A stretch of 64,000 bases of DNA from Klebsiella variicola (GCF_000828055.2 NZ_CP010523.2:2666001-2730000), one strand, 5' to 3'. Shown: positions 1 to 8,747, counted from the stretch's first letter. Numbers and translations are program-made. Notes: generated by a model from the sequence alone, not told the origin.

Positions 1-37
1 CATTCTTGTTGCAAAAATGTGAACGCTTCAGTAGCCT

Positions 38-54
38 TGTCTCTTTCGGAGACA
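38..54 (+). promoter_or_regulatory. Hairpin over the ribosome binding site of the LysE gene
   Basis: TGTCTC (38-43) and GAGACA (49-54) form a perfect 6-bp inverted repeat with a 5-nt loop. The right arm contains most of the GGAG Shine-Dalgarno (48-51) of the gene starting at 59. It could limit translation or could simply be chance. The upstream promoter is outside or at the edge of the window. Confidence 0.3.
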
Positions 55-58
55 GGAA

Positions 59-679
59 ATGCTCGTCACTGATTCACTTCTTGCTTACACCCTCGCTGCC
101 ACACTGCTTACCCTGACGCCAGGTCTTGATACTGCTCTTATCCTCCGCACGGCGACCGCTGAAGGGGGACGCAAAGCCTTACATGCCGCGTTAGGCATTG
201 ATCTTGGATGCTTTATCTGGGGCGCGCTGGTGGCCTTTGGTTTAGGTGCGCTACTGGCGGTTTCTGAGTTGGCTTATACCTTATTGAAATGGTGCGGAGC
301 AGGATACCTTTGCTGGCTGGGCATCCAGTTGCTCCTGCGACCACGCCAGCAATTTAACACCCACCCGGCCGAATCAGATTCCACGAGTAACTGGTTCCTG
401 CGTGGGATGCTGGGGAATGTGCTTAACCCCAAAATGGGCGTCTTCTACGTTTCGTTTTTGCCCCAGTTTATCCCCGCCGGGCATTCACCCGTCAGCTGGA
501 CCTTTCTCCTGGTCACCATCCATGTATTGATTGGGACGCTGTGGTCATTAACGCTGATTACCGCCACTCGCTATGCCGCCGGCATCCTGAAAAAACCAGC
601 CGTGGTGAAATGGATGGACCGGACAACCGGCTGCATGTTTCTGCTATTTGCCGCGAAGCTGGCCATGAGCCGCCGGTAG
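59..679 (+). CDS. LysE/RhtB family amino-acid exporter
   Basis: The 206-residue protein is hydrophobic along its length, with about six membrane spans. It has the family N-terminus in which a first helix is followed by LTPGLDTALILR, close to the TPGP motif of RhtB/LysE exporters. Length matches the family (about 200-210). Known members export amino acids or derivatives through the inner membrane; the substrate here cannot be told. The start at 59 has GGAG 7 nt upstream. The gene stands alone and converges on a LuxR-type gene, with a hairpin between them. The family assignment is strong, the substrate is open. Confidence 0.85.
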   Translation: MLVTDSLLAYTLAATLLTLTPGLDTALILRTATAEGGRKALHAALGIDLGCFIWGALVAFGLGALLAVSELAYTLLKWCGAGYLCWLGIQLLLRPRQQFNTHPAESDSTSNWFLRGMLGNVLNPKMGVFYVSFLPQFIPAGHSPVSWTFLLVTIHVLIGTLWSLTLITATRYAAGILKKPAVVKWMDRTTGCMFLLFAAKLAMSRR

Positions 680-684
680 TCACG

Positions 685-702
685 CAGGGGCGTATGCCCC
701 TG
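685..702 (+). terminator. Hairpin between convergent genes, possible terminator
   Basis: CAGGGGC and GCCCCTG form a perfect 7-bp stem around the loop GTAT, 6 nt after the LysE stop codon. Only a weak T-rich stretch (709-717) follows, so termination efficiency is uncertain. It could serve both converging genes. Confidence 0.5.
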
Positions 703-737
703 TATCAGTTGTTTTTATCACCTTTGCTATCATTGAG

Positions 738-1358
738 TTATATATTTATAAAGCCACCTGGCCAGGCGCAATTTTTGGTCAGTTTATTGAGCAGGAGCAT
801 TAGCTCATAATCGTTGCGTAAGTTAAATTTTCTCATGACCATATATTTATGCGCATAGACCGTTTTCTCACTAATCATGAGTTCGTCTGCAATTTGCTGG
901 ACCGACATCCCCTCATATAAACAGGTCATGATGCGGATCTGCTGTGGAGACAGCCTGGTGGGCTGGCAATCACAACAGGACATGGATGACTGTCGCGTAT
1001 TTGTCTGCTGTAGCCGGTGCCAGGCACCGTGCAATGCTGTACGTAACCGCGTGACGGAATCCCGACGAGAAATAAAGATAATATCCTGAAAACAAGAAGG
1101 TAAAGCCGTAACACGCATATCATCATCAACAACGCCAATCACAATCCCTTTTTTTCGCTCCTGCAGTTCAGGACAGCAAATAAAACACTCTCCTGGACAT
1201 AATGCCAGCACAATAACGTCCGCTACCTTCACACTTTCCGACGTAAAGTTAAAATTGAAATCAACTTTGGTATTGTGTTGGGAAAAGAAATCACTAAATA
1301 AAAAGGTCAGTCCACGCTGAAAGAGGGTATCCGGCTCTTTTATTACAATATTAACCAT
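738..1358 (-). CDS. LuxR-type regulator at the end of the fimbrial operon
   Basis: The 206-residue protein has a clear LuxR/FixJ helix-turn-helix at about residues 135-200 (RLSPQQIRIMTCL, then SVQQIADELMISEKTVYAHK). The N-terminal half is receiver-sized but shows no convincing phospho-acceptor pattern, so it may be an atypical, phosphorylation-independent receiver, as in several fimbrial regulators. It lies 127 bp downstream of the last pilin gene on the same strand, so it may be cotranscribed or have its own promoter in that gap. Its probable job is control of the adjacent fimbriae or of motility (inference from position). Confidence 0.75.
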   Translation of the reverse strand: MVNIVIKEPDTLFQRGLTFLFSDFFSQHNTKVDFNFNFTSESVKVADVIVLALCPGECFICCPELQERKKGIVIGVVDDDMRVTALPSCFQDIIFISRRDSVTRLRTALHGAWHRLQQTNTRQSSMSCCDCQPTRLSPQQIRIMTCLYEGMSVQQIADELMISEKTVYAHKYMVMRKFNLRNDYELMLLLNKLTKNCAWPGGFINI

Positions 1359-1485
1359 TTACCATACCGAAACATAATAGCTCTCCTGAATGTGGGTAAT
1401 AGATGCAGTATGTACTATCACCCGGTTAGTTCCCTGAAAAGGAAAACGACTAGCGCGCATAGGATCCTCTATAGCCAGCGGCCAG

Positions 1486-1998
1486 TCAGTTGTACTGCAT
1501 TGTCAAAACGACGACGGCGCGAATGGAACCTGGTGTCGGTCTTCCTGCCACAGAAGTGACCATCGCTTTCATCGGCATCTTCGCCGTTCTGTCTGCGGCA
1601 ATATTTTGGGTGATGCTGGATCCACTGCCCATTAACACACCCGTAGTGGCATCAGACATAGCAATCGCCACGCGGGTAGCCGTGCCGCTGTTTTGGTAAT
1701 AATTCATGCCCGCTTCCGGGTCAGGCGTTCCGCTAAAACGGGTCGTCACACTCAGCGTACCCGGCGGACAGCTGGTAAATAGCAGGTTAAAAGAAACCGG
1801 ATCGGACGAAGATCCAGGTGTGAACATATTTGTTGCCTGGATATTACCAAGATCGATATTCATATTTGAATTTCCACCGTTAAAAACGCAGGGTGCTGCG
1901 ATAATACGGCCTGTGACTTTAATATCTACATTATCTGCCGACAGCGCAGGTAATGCTGTTGCGCATGCCATCAGCAAGACTGGTATATTCATTTTCAT
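1486..1998 (-). CDS. Minor fimbrial subunit
   Basis: This is a 170-residue secreted pilin. A signal peptide (about residues 1-20, ending ALPALSA) is followed by an immunoglobulin-like pilin fold with the usual cysteine pair (APCVFNG and FTSCPPG). It ends in the hydrophobic alternating strand AVVVLTMQYN that chaperones complement. It starts 10 bp after the adhesin gene and is the last structural gene of the operon. By position it could be a tip adaptor or terminator subunit; sequence alone does not decide. Confidence 0.85.
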   Translation of the reverse strand: MKMNIPVLLMACATALPALSADNVDIKVTGRIIAAPCVFNGGNSNMNIDLGNIQATNMFTPGSSSDPVSFNLLFTSCPPGTLSVTTRFSGTPDPEAGMNYYQNSGTATRVAIAMSDATTGVLMGSGSSITQNIAADRTAKMPMKAMVTSVAGRPTPGSIRAVVVLTMQYN

Positions 1999-2008
1999 TT
2001 GACAGTCC

Positions 2009-3016
2009 TTATTGATAGGTAAGGCTCAGCGTTGCGGACGCGTTTGCGATGCCGGTGGTTACCGTTGTATTGGTCTGATAATAGCGTGCTGTTAATGGGA
2101 ACATCTCCTGGCCACCCGTGGTTCTCTTCAAAACCAGATTATTGCCAAGGGTGAGGGGAGTATTGTTATAAACCAGCTGCACGCCAACCCCACGGGCGAC
2201 GCCTGCGCTGCCCTGACCGGTTAATGCCAGCACGGTATTATCGCTGACGTCGGGATTTTGTGGCCCGGTGAGCATGACGTTAATATTGGCTCCGGCATCG
2301 CAGTCCAGAATGAGATTCTGCGTCTTCTGCGCATTAGCGGGCGTTGTGCCTACCGCAGAGCCGAATTCACTAACCAAGATGTCCCCCAGTTCAAATAAAA
2401 TATTCGACGTTTTTACCGCACATGCCACCTGGGTGATCGTTCCAGCTCCCGCATTGACGGGAATTTCAGGCGCCATTTCTCCACCTCGGTTTTGCATGGT
2501 ATAGGCGACAAACGATGCCAGTTGCCCCGTCACCGAACCAGATGTAATATCGCCGATCTTCCAGAATTGTATAATTGGCTGGAAATCATTGATATCCAGA
2601 TCCCCAGCGTTTGATGACCAACTGAATGTTGCATAATTATCCCCACCAATATAACTCGTGCTGGAATAAGTCGTCTGGCCTGCTTTGGTGTTTTTATAAA
2701 AACCCAAAGAAATCCCCACGCCAGGCAAGTTCGTTTTATATACACGCCGGGAACCATACGTTGCGAAATAGGGAAGGGCACCACTTTTCATCCCTGCACT
2801 TGACCCTTCGTTTGCGGTTGCGAGGCAGGTATATGCATGCGCTAAGGTACCATATATCTCATTGCTGATCGCTTGCCCAACGGGTGCGTCACGCTGCACA
2901 ATAATATTGCCATAATCCACTGAATAGGGAGAGCCAATATAACTATAGTCACAGCAGAAGCCACTTAATGGAAACAACAAAGCCAGCATTAATAATGCAG
3001 ATCGGAAAAGTCGCAT
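2009..3016 (-). CDS. Fimbrial tip adhesin (two-domain)
   Basis: The protein is 335 residues from the ATG at 3016, which begins a normal signal peptide (MRLFRSALLMLALLFPLSGF). A longer frame begins inside the usher gene but would put 17 hydrophilic residues before the signal. At about twice pilin length, it fits a FimH-like arrangement: an N-terminal receptor-binding domain (about 20-190) and a C-terminal pilin domain with its own Cys pair and final strand ATLSLTYQ. It lies 34 bp after the usher. The receptor is unknown. Confidence 0.8.
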   Translation of the reverse strand: MRLFRSALLMLALLFPLSGFCCDYSYIGSPYSVDYGNIIVQRDAPVGQAISNEIYGTLAHAYTCLATANEGSSAGMKSGALPYFATYGSRRVYKTNLPGVGISLGFYKNTKAGQTTYSSTSYIGGDNYATFSWSSNAGDLDINDFQPIIQFWKIGDITSGSVTGQLASFVAYTMQNRGGEMAPEIPVNAGAGTITQVACAVKTSNILFELGDILVSEFGSAVGTTPANAQKTQNLILDCDAGANINVMLTGPQNPDVSDNTVLALTGQGSAGVARGVGVQLVYNNTPLTLGNNLVLKRTTGGQEMFPLTARYYQTNTTVTTGIANASATLSLTYQ

Positions 3017-3050
3017 ATCTATGCACCTGATTTTAAAATTCAGTTCAACG

Positions 3051-5594
3051 TTAACGGCAAACAGCATTATCGATAATCACATCGTTATTCAGCTTCGTCA
3101 TGTTAATCGAGTAATGCACCCTGCAGGTGTTTGCGGATTGATTTCCCCATTTCACGGTCAGGTTGACCTGGGGATCCAGGCCCGTCAAATACACCTGACC
3201 GCTTTCGCCAACGATAAAGCTGCTGTGTTCTGCACCTTCAATGCTGGCAATTGCACCAAACGGTACCGACTGGCCGTTTTGCTGGGTCAAGCTCATCAAC
3301 ATGCGAACGCCTACGCTTGCCAGATAGTTCGCCCTGACAATCGCGCCACGCGTCGGGACCACGGTTTTGACCGTTTGTTCTAACTCAACGTTAGCCGGCA
3401 ATGTTTCAGTGATTAATGACACATCATTTTTGCGATAAGGCATTAAGTTAGAGGCAAGCGTGTATCCGCGATAATCGGTTGTCGCGCCGGTCATATTCTG
3501 GATTCCTACACCGGCAGCCCCGGGGGCAGCAATCAGCACGTTGGTTTCACCCAGTGGCTGAGAGAACGTCACGCCATTGGCATGCGCAACCACGCCTCCC
3601 TGAATCCCATAATTCAGACGGTCGGTATTTTTGTCATAGCTGTACCCGGCCGTCAGTTCGCCATAGGTGCCTCGATAATCACCATTTATATTGCCGGTAT
3701 AGGCCACGTCGTGAGTGCCGTAACCCTGTTGAATATTCCAGTTAAGCGCATTATTCGGCATCGCAACGCCATTCAACCCAACGCTGTGTGTCGTACCGTT
3801 ATGCTTGCTGGCATTCATGCCATAGTTTGCCCATGTCTGCGGCAAGAGTTTTTCCAGCGGGATGCTGATATTTAGTGCCTGCATCTGGTTTTTACCGTCG
3901 CTCTGGTGAGCGCTGTACGATCCCGTACTACCATTCCTGCTCAGGGTCCATGTCAGACCGTAACTGATACTGTGCCAGTAGTTGTGATACCCAACGCTCC
4001 AGGATTCCATCGCCTTACCTGAATTCCAGTAATCTTCATGCGAGGCGTTCAGCATCAACGATCCCAGATTATCTCCCAACCCCTGGCTCAACGTCAGCTC
4101 CGCACGGTTTCGGCGTCTATCCTGGAGCGCATTACTGTCACCATAAGAATCAAGGACCTCCTGCATGTCATAGTAGCCGCTGGTCGAATAGCGGTAGCCG
4201 GCAATCGCAAAGTTAGTGCCTGTTGAAGCAAAGTTTTTACTGTATCGAGCCCGCCAGGATTGACCGTTGGATTTCGGCATATTGTACGGCGTGGACCAGC
4301 CCTGGGTGATGTCGCTGGAGATAGCGCCAAAGCCACCCATGTTTTTACCCACGCCCGCGGCAAGCGACTGATATTTACTCGACTCCTGCAATCCACCGTA
4401 AAACGTGAACCCGTAGGGCAAGCCGAGAATAACGCTCATCTGGCCAAAGGGTGTCTTATCCACGCTGCCGTTGTACGAACGATATTGGCCGCCCGTTAAC
4501 GCATATTTTATTCGGCCTTCACGCTGTAATACGGGAAGTGAGGCAAATGGCACGCTAAAGTGCTGCTCACTACCATCAGCCTCTTTAATCGTGACATCAA
4601 GATCGCCGGCGCCGCCGGTAGGATACATGTCCGTAATTTCAAACGCGCCCGGCGCCACAAAGCTCTGGTAAATCTGATAGCCATTCTGGCGGATGATCAC
4701 CTGGGCATTGGTCCGGGCGATACCACGCACCACAGGGGCATAGCCCTTAAGGGAGTCGGGCAGCATGTCATCATCGGAAGCAAGTTGTCCTCCCCGGAAA
4801 GGCATACTGTCGAAAACATCTGCCGGGGCAGAACTGTCACCCAGTGTGAGCTGCGACTTTAACGGGATTATCGTACGTTGTGCATAGGTATAAACCGTGT
4901 CCCAGGCATCGTGGCCCTGTGAATCTCGCGACCAGGTGGTGTAATTTCTTAACCTCCAGGGGCCGATGTTTACTCCCGGACGCAGGTTGGCATACTGGCT
5001 ATCACTGTTGCTGCTGTTGTTATTTTTGGCCCAGTTATTCGCCCCACTCAGACTGTAGTTAAGCAGGGCGGCGTTAATCCCTTCATCCCAGCGATCCGGT
5101 GGCACCGATCCACGAGCTTGCGCTGAGATTGCCGCTTGCGGAATGCTCAATACCAGACGCTGCATGGCAAACTGGAAATCTGTACTGGCCTGAGGAATGG
5201 CGGACAGGTTCGCACAGGAGGTTTCTCCCTTTAACGCAGGAAAAAGTCCAGTCTTGACTCCCCAGCTTGCTAATTGCTCAATGGATAAACAGGGGACTAA
5301 TTTTTCATCACCGCCAGGTTCTTTCAGCAAAACAAACATGATATCGCGAGTATCGACTAACTGATCGTCCAGGACGACATCAACATGATAATTCCCGGGG
5401 GCTTGCGCACCAGATTCAAAACCTGAAAGATCGACTCTTTCTGTCCCTGGATTATCCAGTTCAACCAGCTCTGGGTTAAAAAAATCGCGACTATAGCTAT
5501 TTTGTGTATTACCGAAGAGCGCGATGGTTATCAACAATGCCAACCGTGGAGATCGTACTTTTATATATTCCATTGCCATCATCATAAATCCCAC
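3051..5594 (-). CDS. Fimbrial outer-membrane usher
   Basis: The 847-residue protein fits the PapC/FimD family (about 800-870). After a signal peptide come the N-terminal periplasmic domain (FFNPELVELD), the long beta-barrel with plug, and the C-terminal domains ending in conserved cysteines (NTCRVHYSIN ... NAVCR). It forms the secretion channel that polymerises chaperone-bound subunits at the cell surface. It starts 19 bp after the chaperone gene. Several in-frame Met codons precede the signal peptide (MGFMMMAMEY), so the exact start could be a few residues further in. Confidence 0.95.
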   Translation of the reverse strand: MGFMMMAMEYIKVRSPRLALLITIALFGNTQNSYSRDFFNPELVELDNPGTERVDLSGFESGAQAPGNYHVDVVLDDQLVDTRDIMFVLLKEPGGDEKLVPCLSIEQLASWGVKTGLFPALKGETSCANLSAIPQASTDFQFAMQRLVLSIPQAAISAQARGSVPPDRWDEGINAALLNYSLSGANNWAKNNNSSNSDSQYANLRPGVNIGPWRLRNYTTWSRDSQGHDAWDTVYTYAQRTIIPLKSQLTLGDSSAPADVFDSMPFRGGQLASDDDMLPDSLKGYAPVVRGIARTNAQVIIRQNGYQIYQSFVAPGAFEITDMYPTGGAGDLDVTIKEADGSEQHFSVPFASLPVLQREGRIKYALTGGQYRSYNGSVDKTPFGQMSVILGLPYGFTFYGGLQESSKYQSLAAGVGKNMGGFGAISSDITQGWSTPYNMPKSNGQSWRARYSKNFASTGTNFAIAGYRYSTSGYYDMQEVLDSYGDSNALQDRRRNRAELTLSQGLGDNLGSLMLNASHEDYWNSGKAMESWSVGYHNYWHSISYGLTWTLSRNGSTGSYSAHQSDGKNQMQALNISIPLEKLLPQTWANYGMNASKHNGTTHSVGLNGVAMPNNALNWNIQQGYGTHDVAYTGNINGDYRGTYGELTAGYSYDKNTDRLNYGIQGGVVAHANGVTFSQPLGETNVLIAAPGAAGVGIQNMTGATTDYRGYTLASNLMPYRKNDVSLITETLPANVELEQTVKTVVPTRGAIVRANYLASVGVRMLMSLTQQNGQSVPFGAIASIEGAEHSSFIVGESGQVYLTGLDPQVNLTVKWGNQSANTCRVHYSINMTKLNNDVIIDNAVCR

Positions 5595-5613
5595 TCAGTG
5601 TCTTTTCGCCAGC

Positions 5614-6291
5614 CTACAGACTGGCTTTGTGTTCTGCCCCGGGACTGCCATAGTCATTGATAATTTTGAATGTCACTGGCCCGCCCGTAACGCCGGAGGG
5701 TAAATCAAACATCGCCGTACTGCCGGGTAATACATAACTGACATCAGGCACTCTTTTACCTGCAAGCGAGATTTCATTAAAATTCATGACATGCTGAGTC
5801 GGATTGTTTACCTGTATTTTATTCCCTACGCGTTGCCAGCGTAATTTATCTGCCTGTTCTTCAGGGGCGGCGCCTTTCATCGTCGCCGGCCGGTAGATGA
5901 GTTTAATTCGGGTTTTAATGGCAATTTGCAGCGTATTGTCAACTTGAGATGCGGAGGGTATAGCTTTTATATTAAGCCAAAACAGACTCTCTTTATCCTG
6001 AGGTAATGTGCCGGTGGCAACAATGCGCTCGACGTTTTGTTGCCCATTATTCAGTCGATATAACGGTGGGGTAATAATAAAAGGTGCCTTCCCGACCCCA
6101 TCACCCGGCGTTTCAATCCATGACTGGATAAGATAGGGGGTGTTATCCGGGTTGTTTATGCTAATAGAAGCTTCTTTTTTATTACCATCAAAAATGACGC
6201 GCGTGCCACCAATAACGACACCCGCCTGAGCAAAAGATAAGCCAATACTCATTATCGTGGTGGTGAGCAAGATACTGCGAAGAACATTCAT
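5614..6291 (-). CDS. Periplasmic fimbrial chaperone
   Basis: The 225-residue protein is of PapD/FimC type. A signal peptide ending AQAG is followed by GVVIGGTRVIFDGNKKEASI, the typical first strand with the conserved Arg. The proline-rich hinge and family strand (LFWLNIKAIPSA) and the KLIYRPA segment of the inter-domain region follow. It caps subunits by donor-strand complementation and delivers them to the usher. It sits between major pilin and usher genes, the usual order. Confidence 0.93.
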   Translation of the reverse strand: MNVLRSILLTTTIMSIGLSFAQAGVVIGGTRVIFDGNKKEASISINNPDNTPYLIQSWIETPGDGVGKAPFIITPPLYRLNNGQQNVERIVATGTLPQDKESLFWLNIKAIPSASQVDNTLQIAIKTRIKLIYRPATMKGAAPEEQADKLRWQRVGNKIQVNNPTQHVMNFNEISLAGKRVPDVSYVLPGSTAMFDLPSGVTGGPVTFKIINDYGSPGAEHKASL

Positions 6292-6348
6292 TTTAGACCT
6301 CTAAAACATGGGGCCGTATCGACCCCATCAGGTTTTCTGAACAGAAAA

Positions 6349-6879
6349 TCAGTTATATACAATGGAGAAGTTAGCAACGGAGTTGGCCGTACCCGGCGTT
6401 ACTGATGCCGTGGTGGAGATATATTGCGCATAGAATTTCAGCGTATTGTCCTGGGTGCTGCTAAGCACGTAGTTATAGCTGTTCTCACCGTGCAAAGGCA
6501 GATCGACTTTATCGGCAGTCATCAGGTTAATCGCCACCCCTGACGCCGCACTGGAGGCTGAGGTATCAATAGCCAGCAGGTTAGGGTTGGTCAGATCGGG
6601 GGTGCCATCAAAGCGTACTTTTGTTGAAGTCACCGTGGTTGGACAGTTTTTAAGCACAATATTAAAATCTTTTGCAGCCGCTTTTGTGCCACTGTTCGGA
6701 AATTCACTTTTATAAAAATTACCGAGGTTAACCTGCTGGTTTTGCGATGCCACGTCGACTTCACAGGCAGTATCCAGAATGTTCCCAACGAAATTTACGG
6801 TGCCAGCGGCAGCAAAAGCGTGAGATGTTGACAGCGCTGCAGTTGCGGTCAATGCAACTAAAATAAGACTTTTTTTCAT
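6349..6879 (-). CDS. Major fimbrial subunit
   Basis: The 176-residue type 1-like pilin has a signal peptide (cleavage likely after SHAFA), the GTVNFVGNILDTACEV start of the mature pilin with its first Cys, a second Cys at LKNCPTT, and the C-terminal strand SVANFSIVYN. It is first in the operon, behind a 440-bp AT-rich regulatory region, as expected for the most abundant subunit. AAGGA lies about 9 nt before the start. It resembles FimA-family rod subunits; the exact fimbrial type is not assigned. Confidence 0.92.
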   Translation of the reverse strand: MKKSLILVALTATAALSTSHAFAAAGTVNFVGNILDTACEVDVASQNQQVNLGNFYKSEFPNSGTKAAAKDFNIVLKNCPTTVTSTKVRFDGTPDLTNPNLLAIDTSASSAASGVAINLMTADKVDLPLHGENSYNYVLSSTQDNTLKFYAQYISTTASVTPGTANSVANFSIVYN

Positions 6880-6938
6880 TACTCTGTTTCCTTATTAACT
6901 TTGTATACCACTCGTATTCAGGCAATAGGGTGCCGAGG

Positions 6939-6950
6939 AGTGTATACACT
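6939..6950. promoter_or_regulatory. 12-bp palindrome upstream of the major pilin gene
   Basis: AGTGTATACACT is a perfect palindrome 60 bp upstream of the pilin start. Related TATAC words occur at 6903-6908 and 6955-6960. It overlaps where the pilin promoter should lie and may be an operator or contribute a -10 element. Confidence 0.35.
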
Positions 6951-7080
6951 CTTTATATACCGGTGCCTTTATTTTACTGTGCAGCATGGCAGCCATAATT
7001 CATTACGGTAAAACCCTGAACTGTTCTGCTGACTGGCTAAAATTTATCTAATCATTTTCTTAAACTCAATTATTTTCTGG

Positions 7081-7230
7081 GTCTACCTGTAGACTTTCAT
7101 TTAACGAATATTCAACATTTATTGCTTATTTATTGGCATTGTTAATGCTCAGTCTATTTTTAGACCGACACCTCATGGATTAAAAAATCAATAACTTAGA
7201 GAGCGTCTTTGGGCGGGTCTACTTTTAGAC
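7081..7230. promoter_or_regulatory. Three GTCTA-N4-TAGAC palindromes, likely operators
   Basis: Three 14-bp copies occur: GTCTACCTGTAGAC (7081-7094), GTCTATTTTTAGAC (7152-7165) and GTCTACTTTTAGAC (7217-7230), starting 71 and 65 bp apart. All lie in the AT-rich region between the pilin operon (leftward) and the first IprA-like regulator (rightward). Five conserved bases in each half with a variable centre are what a dimeric winged-helix protein would read. The two neighbouring regulators are the obvious candidates (inference). Confidence 0.65.
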
Positions 7231-7321
7231 TGCAACTCAATATTCCGTGGATTCTTAATTTTTAAGATAATTCTTCAGGACGATACAAAAAGCGATCACA
7301 GTTGAGGAATTGAGGCTGCTT

Positions 7322-7981
7322 ATGAACACGCGCTTAACCCCCCCGGAAAACCATGACAAATCACTTGCTCTGGAATTAAAACCATTCCGGCACATTGAGG
7401 CATTGATAAAACATGTGTTGCCAGCAGCAGAAAGAGTCGTGATCGGCAGAGGTGACGTCGTGCATTATTATAAAGATGATATCCGGCAGTGCTTTTTGCT
7501 ATTGCAAGGTAGCGTTGCGCTGCACCGTCGCGGCGATGGCATTGTTTTAAATTCTGAATCAGCACCGTTTATTCTGGGCGTCAGTAGTCAGTTTTCCTCA
7601 GAGCATCTTTATGTGAGAGCGCTGGAGACGTCAGAGATCGCCCGTGTGCCACTGGATTGTTTTAATCACATCGTGGCACAACTGGATCTGTGGGAGCATT
7701 TTTCGAAACTCCTCATTTACACGGCCTCCCGGGTGTATGAGCATTGCGCACAAATCTCCCAGATGTCAGCTTATGACATCATCCGCTTTCAGCTTGTTGA
7801 ACTCATGCAAGAGCCGGATGCGATACGGCAAAAAATTACGGCTGCAGCCTATATTAAGAGCCGAACCTATCTTTCACGGAGCGGGATTATGCGAATTTTG
7901 GCCGAGCTACGAACCGGGAAGTACATCACCATGGAACGGGGTATACTGCTTGATATCAACCACTTGCCTCGAAAATACTGA
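7322..7981 (+). CDS. IprA-like (HTH_46) winged-helix regulator 1
   Basis: The protein is 219 residues from the ATG at 7322, which has GAGG 6 nt upstream; an in-frame TTG at 7310 is less likely. The N-terminal two thirds looks like a CRP-type beta-barrel sensor (LLLQGSVALHRRGDGIVLNS) without a recognisable ligand motif. The C-terminal KSRTYLSRSGIMRILAELR segment is the HTH_46 winged helix of the E. coli IprA/YaiV group. It diverges from the fimbrial operon and precedes a paralogue. It probably controls the fimbriae (inference). Confidence 0.75.
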   Translation: MNTRLTPPENHDKSLALELKPFRHIEALIKHVLPAAERVVIGRGDVVHYYKDDIRQCFLLLQGSVALHRRGDGIVLNSESAPFILGVSSQFSSEHLYVRALETSEIARVPLDCFNHIVAQLDLWEHFSKLLIYTASRVYEHCAQISQMSAYDIIRFQLVELMQEPDAIRQKITAAAYIKSRTYLSRSGIMRILAELRTGKYITMERGILLDINHLPRKY

Positions 7982-8012
7982 CGATGAGGATACCCGCGAC
8001 TGGAAGCCACGC

Positions 8013-8018
8013 TATAAT
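8013..8018 (+). promoter_or_regulatory. Possible -10 element for regulator 2
   Basis: A perfect TATAAT lies 30 bp before the start of the second regulator, suggesting it can be transcribed separately. No good -35 was found at the expected spacing, so an activator-dependent promoter or chance are both possible. Confidence 0.3.
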
Positions 8019-8047
8019 CAGACAGGTCAATATTAAGGTTATCGGTT

Positions 8048-8677
8048 ATGTCCTCTTCAGAAAGATCTCACAAAGGTTCACCCTACGCGCAAGAGCTGAT
8101 TACTCACTTACAGCCGTATTGCACACCACGTAAAACTGAAAGAGGGGAGCAACTGGATTTCAAGGTGAACGGCCAGGGGGTGTGTTACTTGATCCTCGAG
8201 GGAACCGTAGCGGTTTATCGCCGAAACGATAACATGATGCTGTCCACTGCACGCAGTCCCGCCGTGTTTGGTCTTGCCAATCTGACGGATATTTACTTCG
8301 ATGACTATATCAAAACCATAAACCCCTGCCTGATTGGCGAGATCTCCACCGCTCGTGTTAATGACATTATTAAAGAAAAATCGTTATGGGGACTGCTCTC
8401 AAAGCAACTGATGTTTGTGTATGGCCGACTATACAACAACGTGATGCCGCAGGGCGCTCCTACCGCGTATGAAATGATCCGCCAGCAGTTGCTCAATCTC
8501 ATAGAAGAAGATGAGAGTTATCGCGCGGCAGTCACAGCAGAACTCTACATACGCGAGAAAACCCATCTGTCTCGCAGCGGTGTCATGCGTATTCTTGCGG
8601 ATTTAAAAACGGGTGGTTTTATCGAAATGGAGGAGGGAAGACTCATCAAAATCCATAAGCTTCCCGCCAGGTACTAA
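8048..8677 (+). CDS. IprA-like (HTH_46) winged-helix regulator 2
   Basis: The 209-residue paralogue of the upstream regulator has the same plan: a CRP-like barrel (VCYLILEGTVAVYRRND) and a C-terminal winged helix (REKTHLSRSGVMRILADLK), ending HKLPARY where the first ends NHLPRKY. The 66-bp gap contains a TATAAT. Tandem, diverged copies suggest gene duplication with either heteromeric or sequential control of the nearby fimbriae. No metal or cofactor ligand set is obvious. Confidence 0.75.
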   Translation: MSSSERSHKGSPYAQELITHLQPYCTPRKTERGEQLDFKVNGQGVCYLILEGTVAVYRRNDNMMLSTARSPAVFGLANLTDIYFDDYIKTINPCLIGEISTARVNDIIKEKSLWGLLSKQLMFVYGRLYNNVMPQGAPTAYEMIRQQLLNLIEEDESYRAAVTAELYIREKTHLSRSGVMRILADLKTGGFIEMEEGRLIKIHKLPARY

Positions 8678-8731
8678 ATAACGCCCCTCATCTCAATTTA
8701 GCGACCACACCTGGGTTTTAAATGTCCAGGG

Positions 8732-8745
8732 CAGGGCGCGCCCTG
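8732..8745. terminator. Palindromic hairpin between convergent genes
   Basis: CAGGGCGCGCCCTG is a perfect 14-bp palindrome in the 70-bp gap between regulator 2 and the MFS gene that converge here. No T tract follows on either strand, so it is only a possible terminator. Confidence 0.35.
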
Positions 8746-8747
8746 TT

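Noticed and set aside
541-810. Open frame of 89 codons across the end of the LysE gene
   Set aside because: It overlaps the LysE coding sequence in another frame and runs through the terminator hairpin into the LuxR gene; no ribosome site or family.
6899-7320. Invertible promoter (fimS-like switch) upstream of the pilin gene
   Set aside because: No long inverted repeats flank the promoter and no recombinase gene is adjacent; the repeats seen are short operator-like sites.
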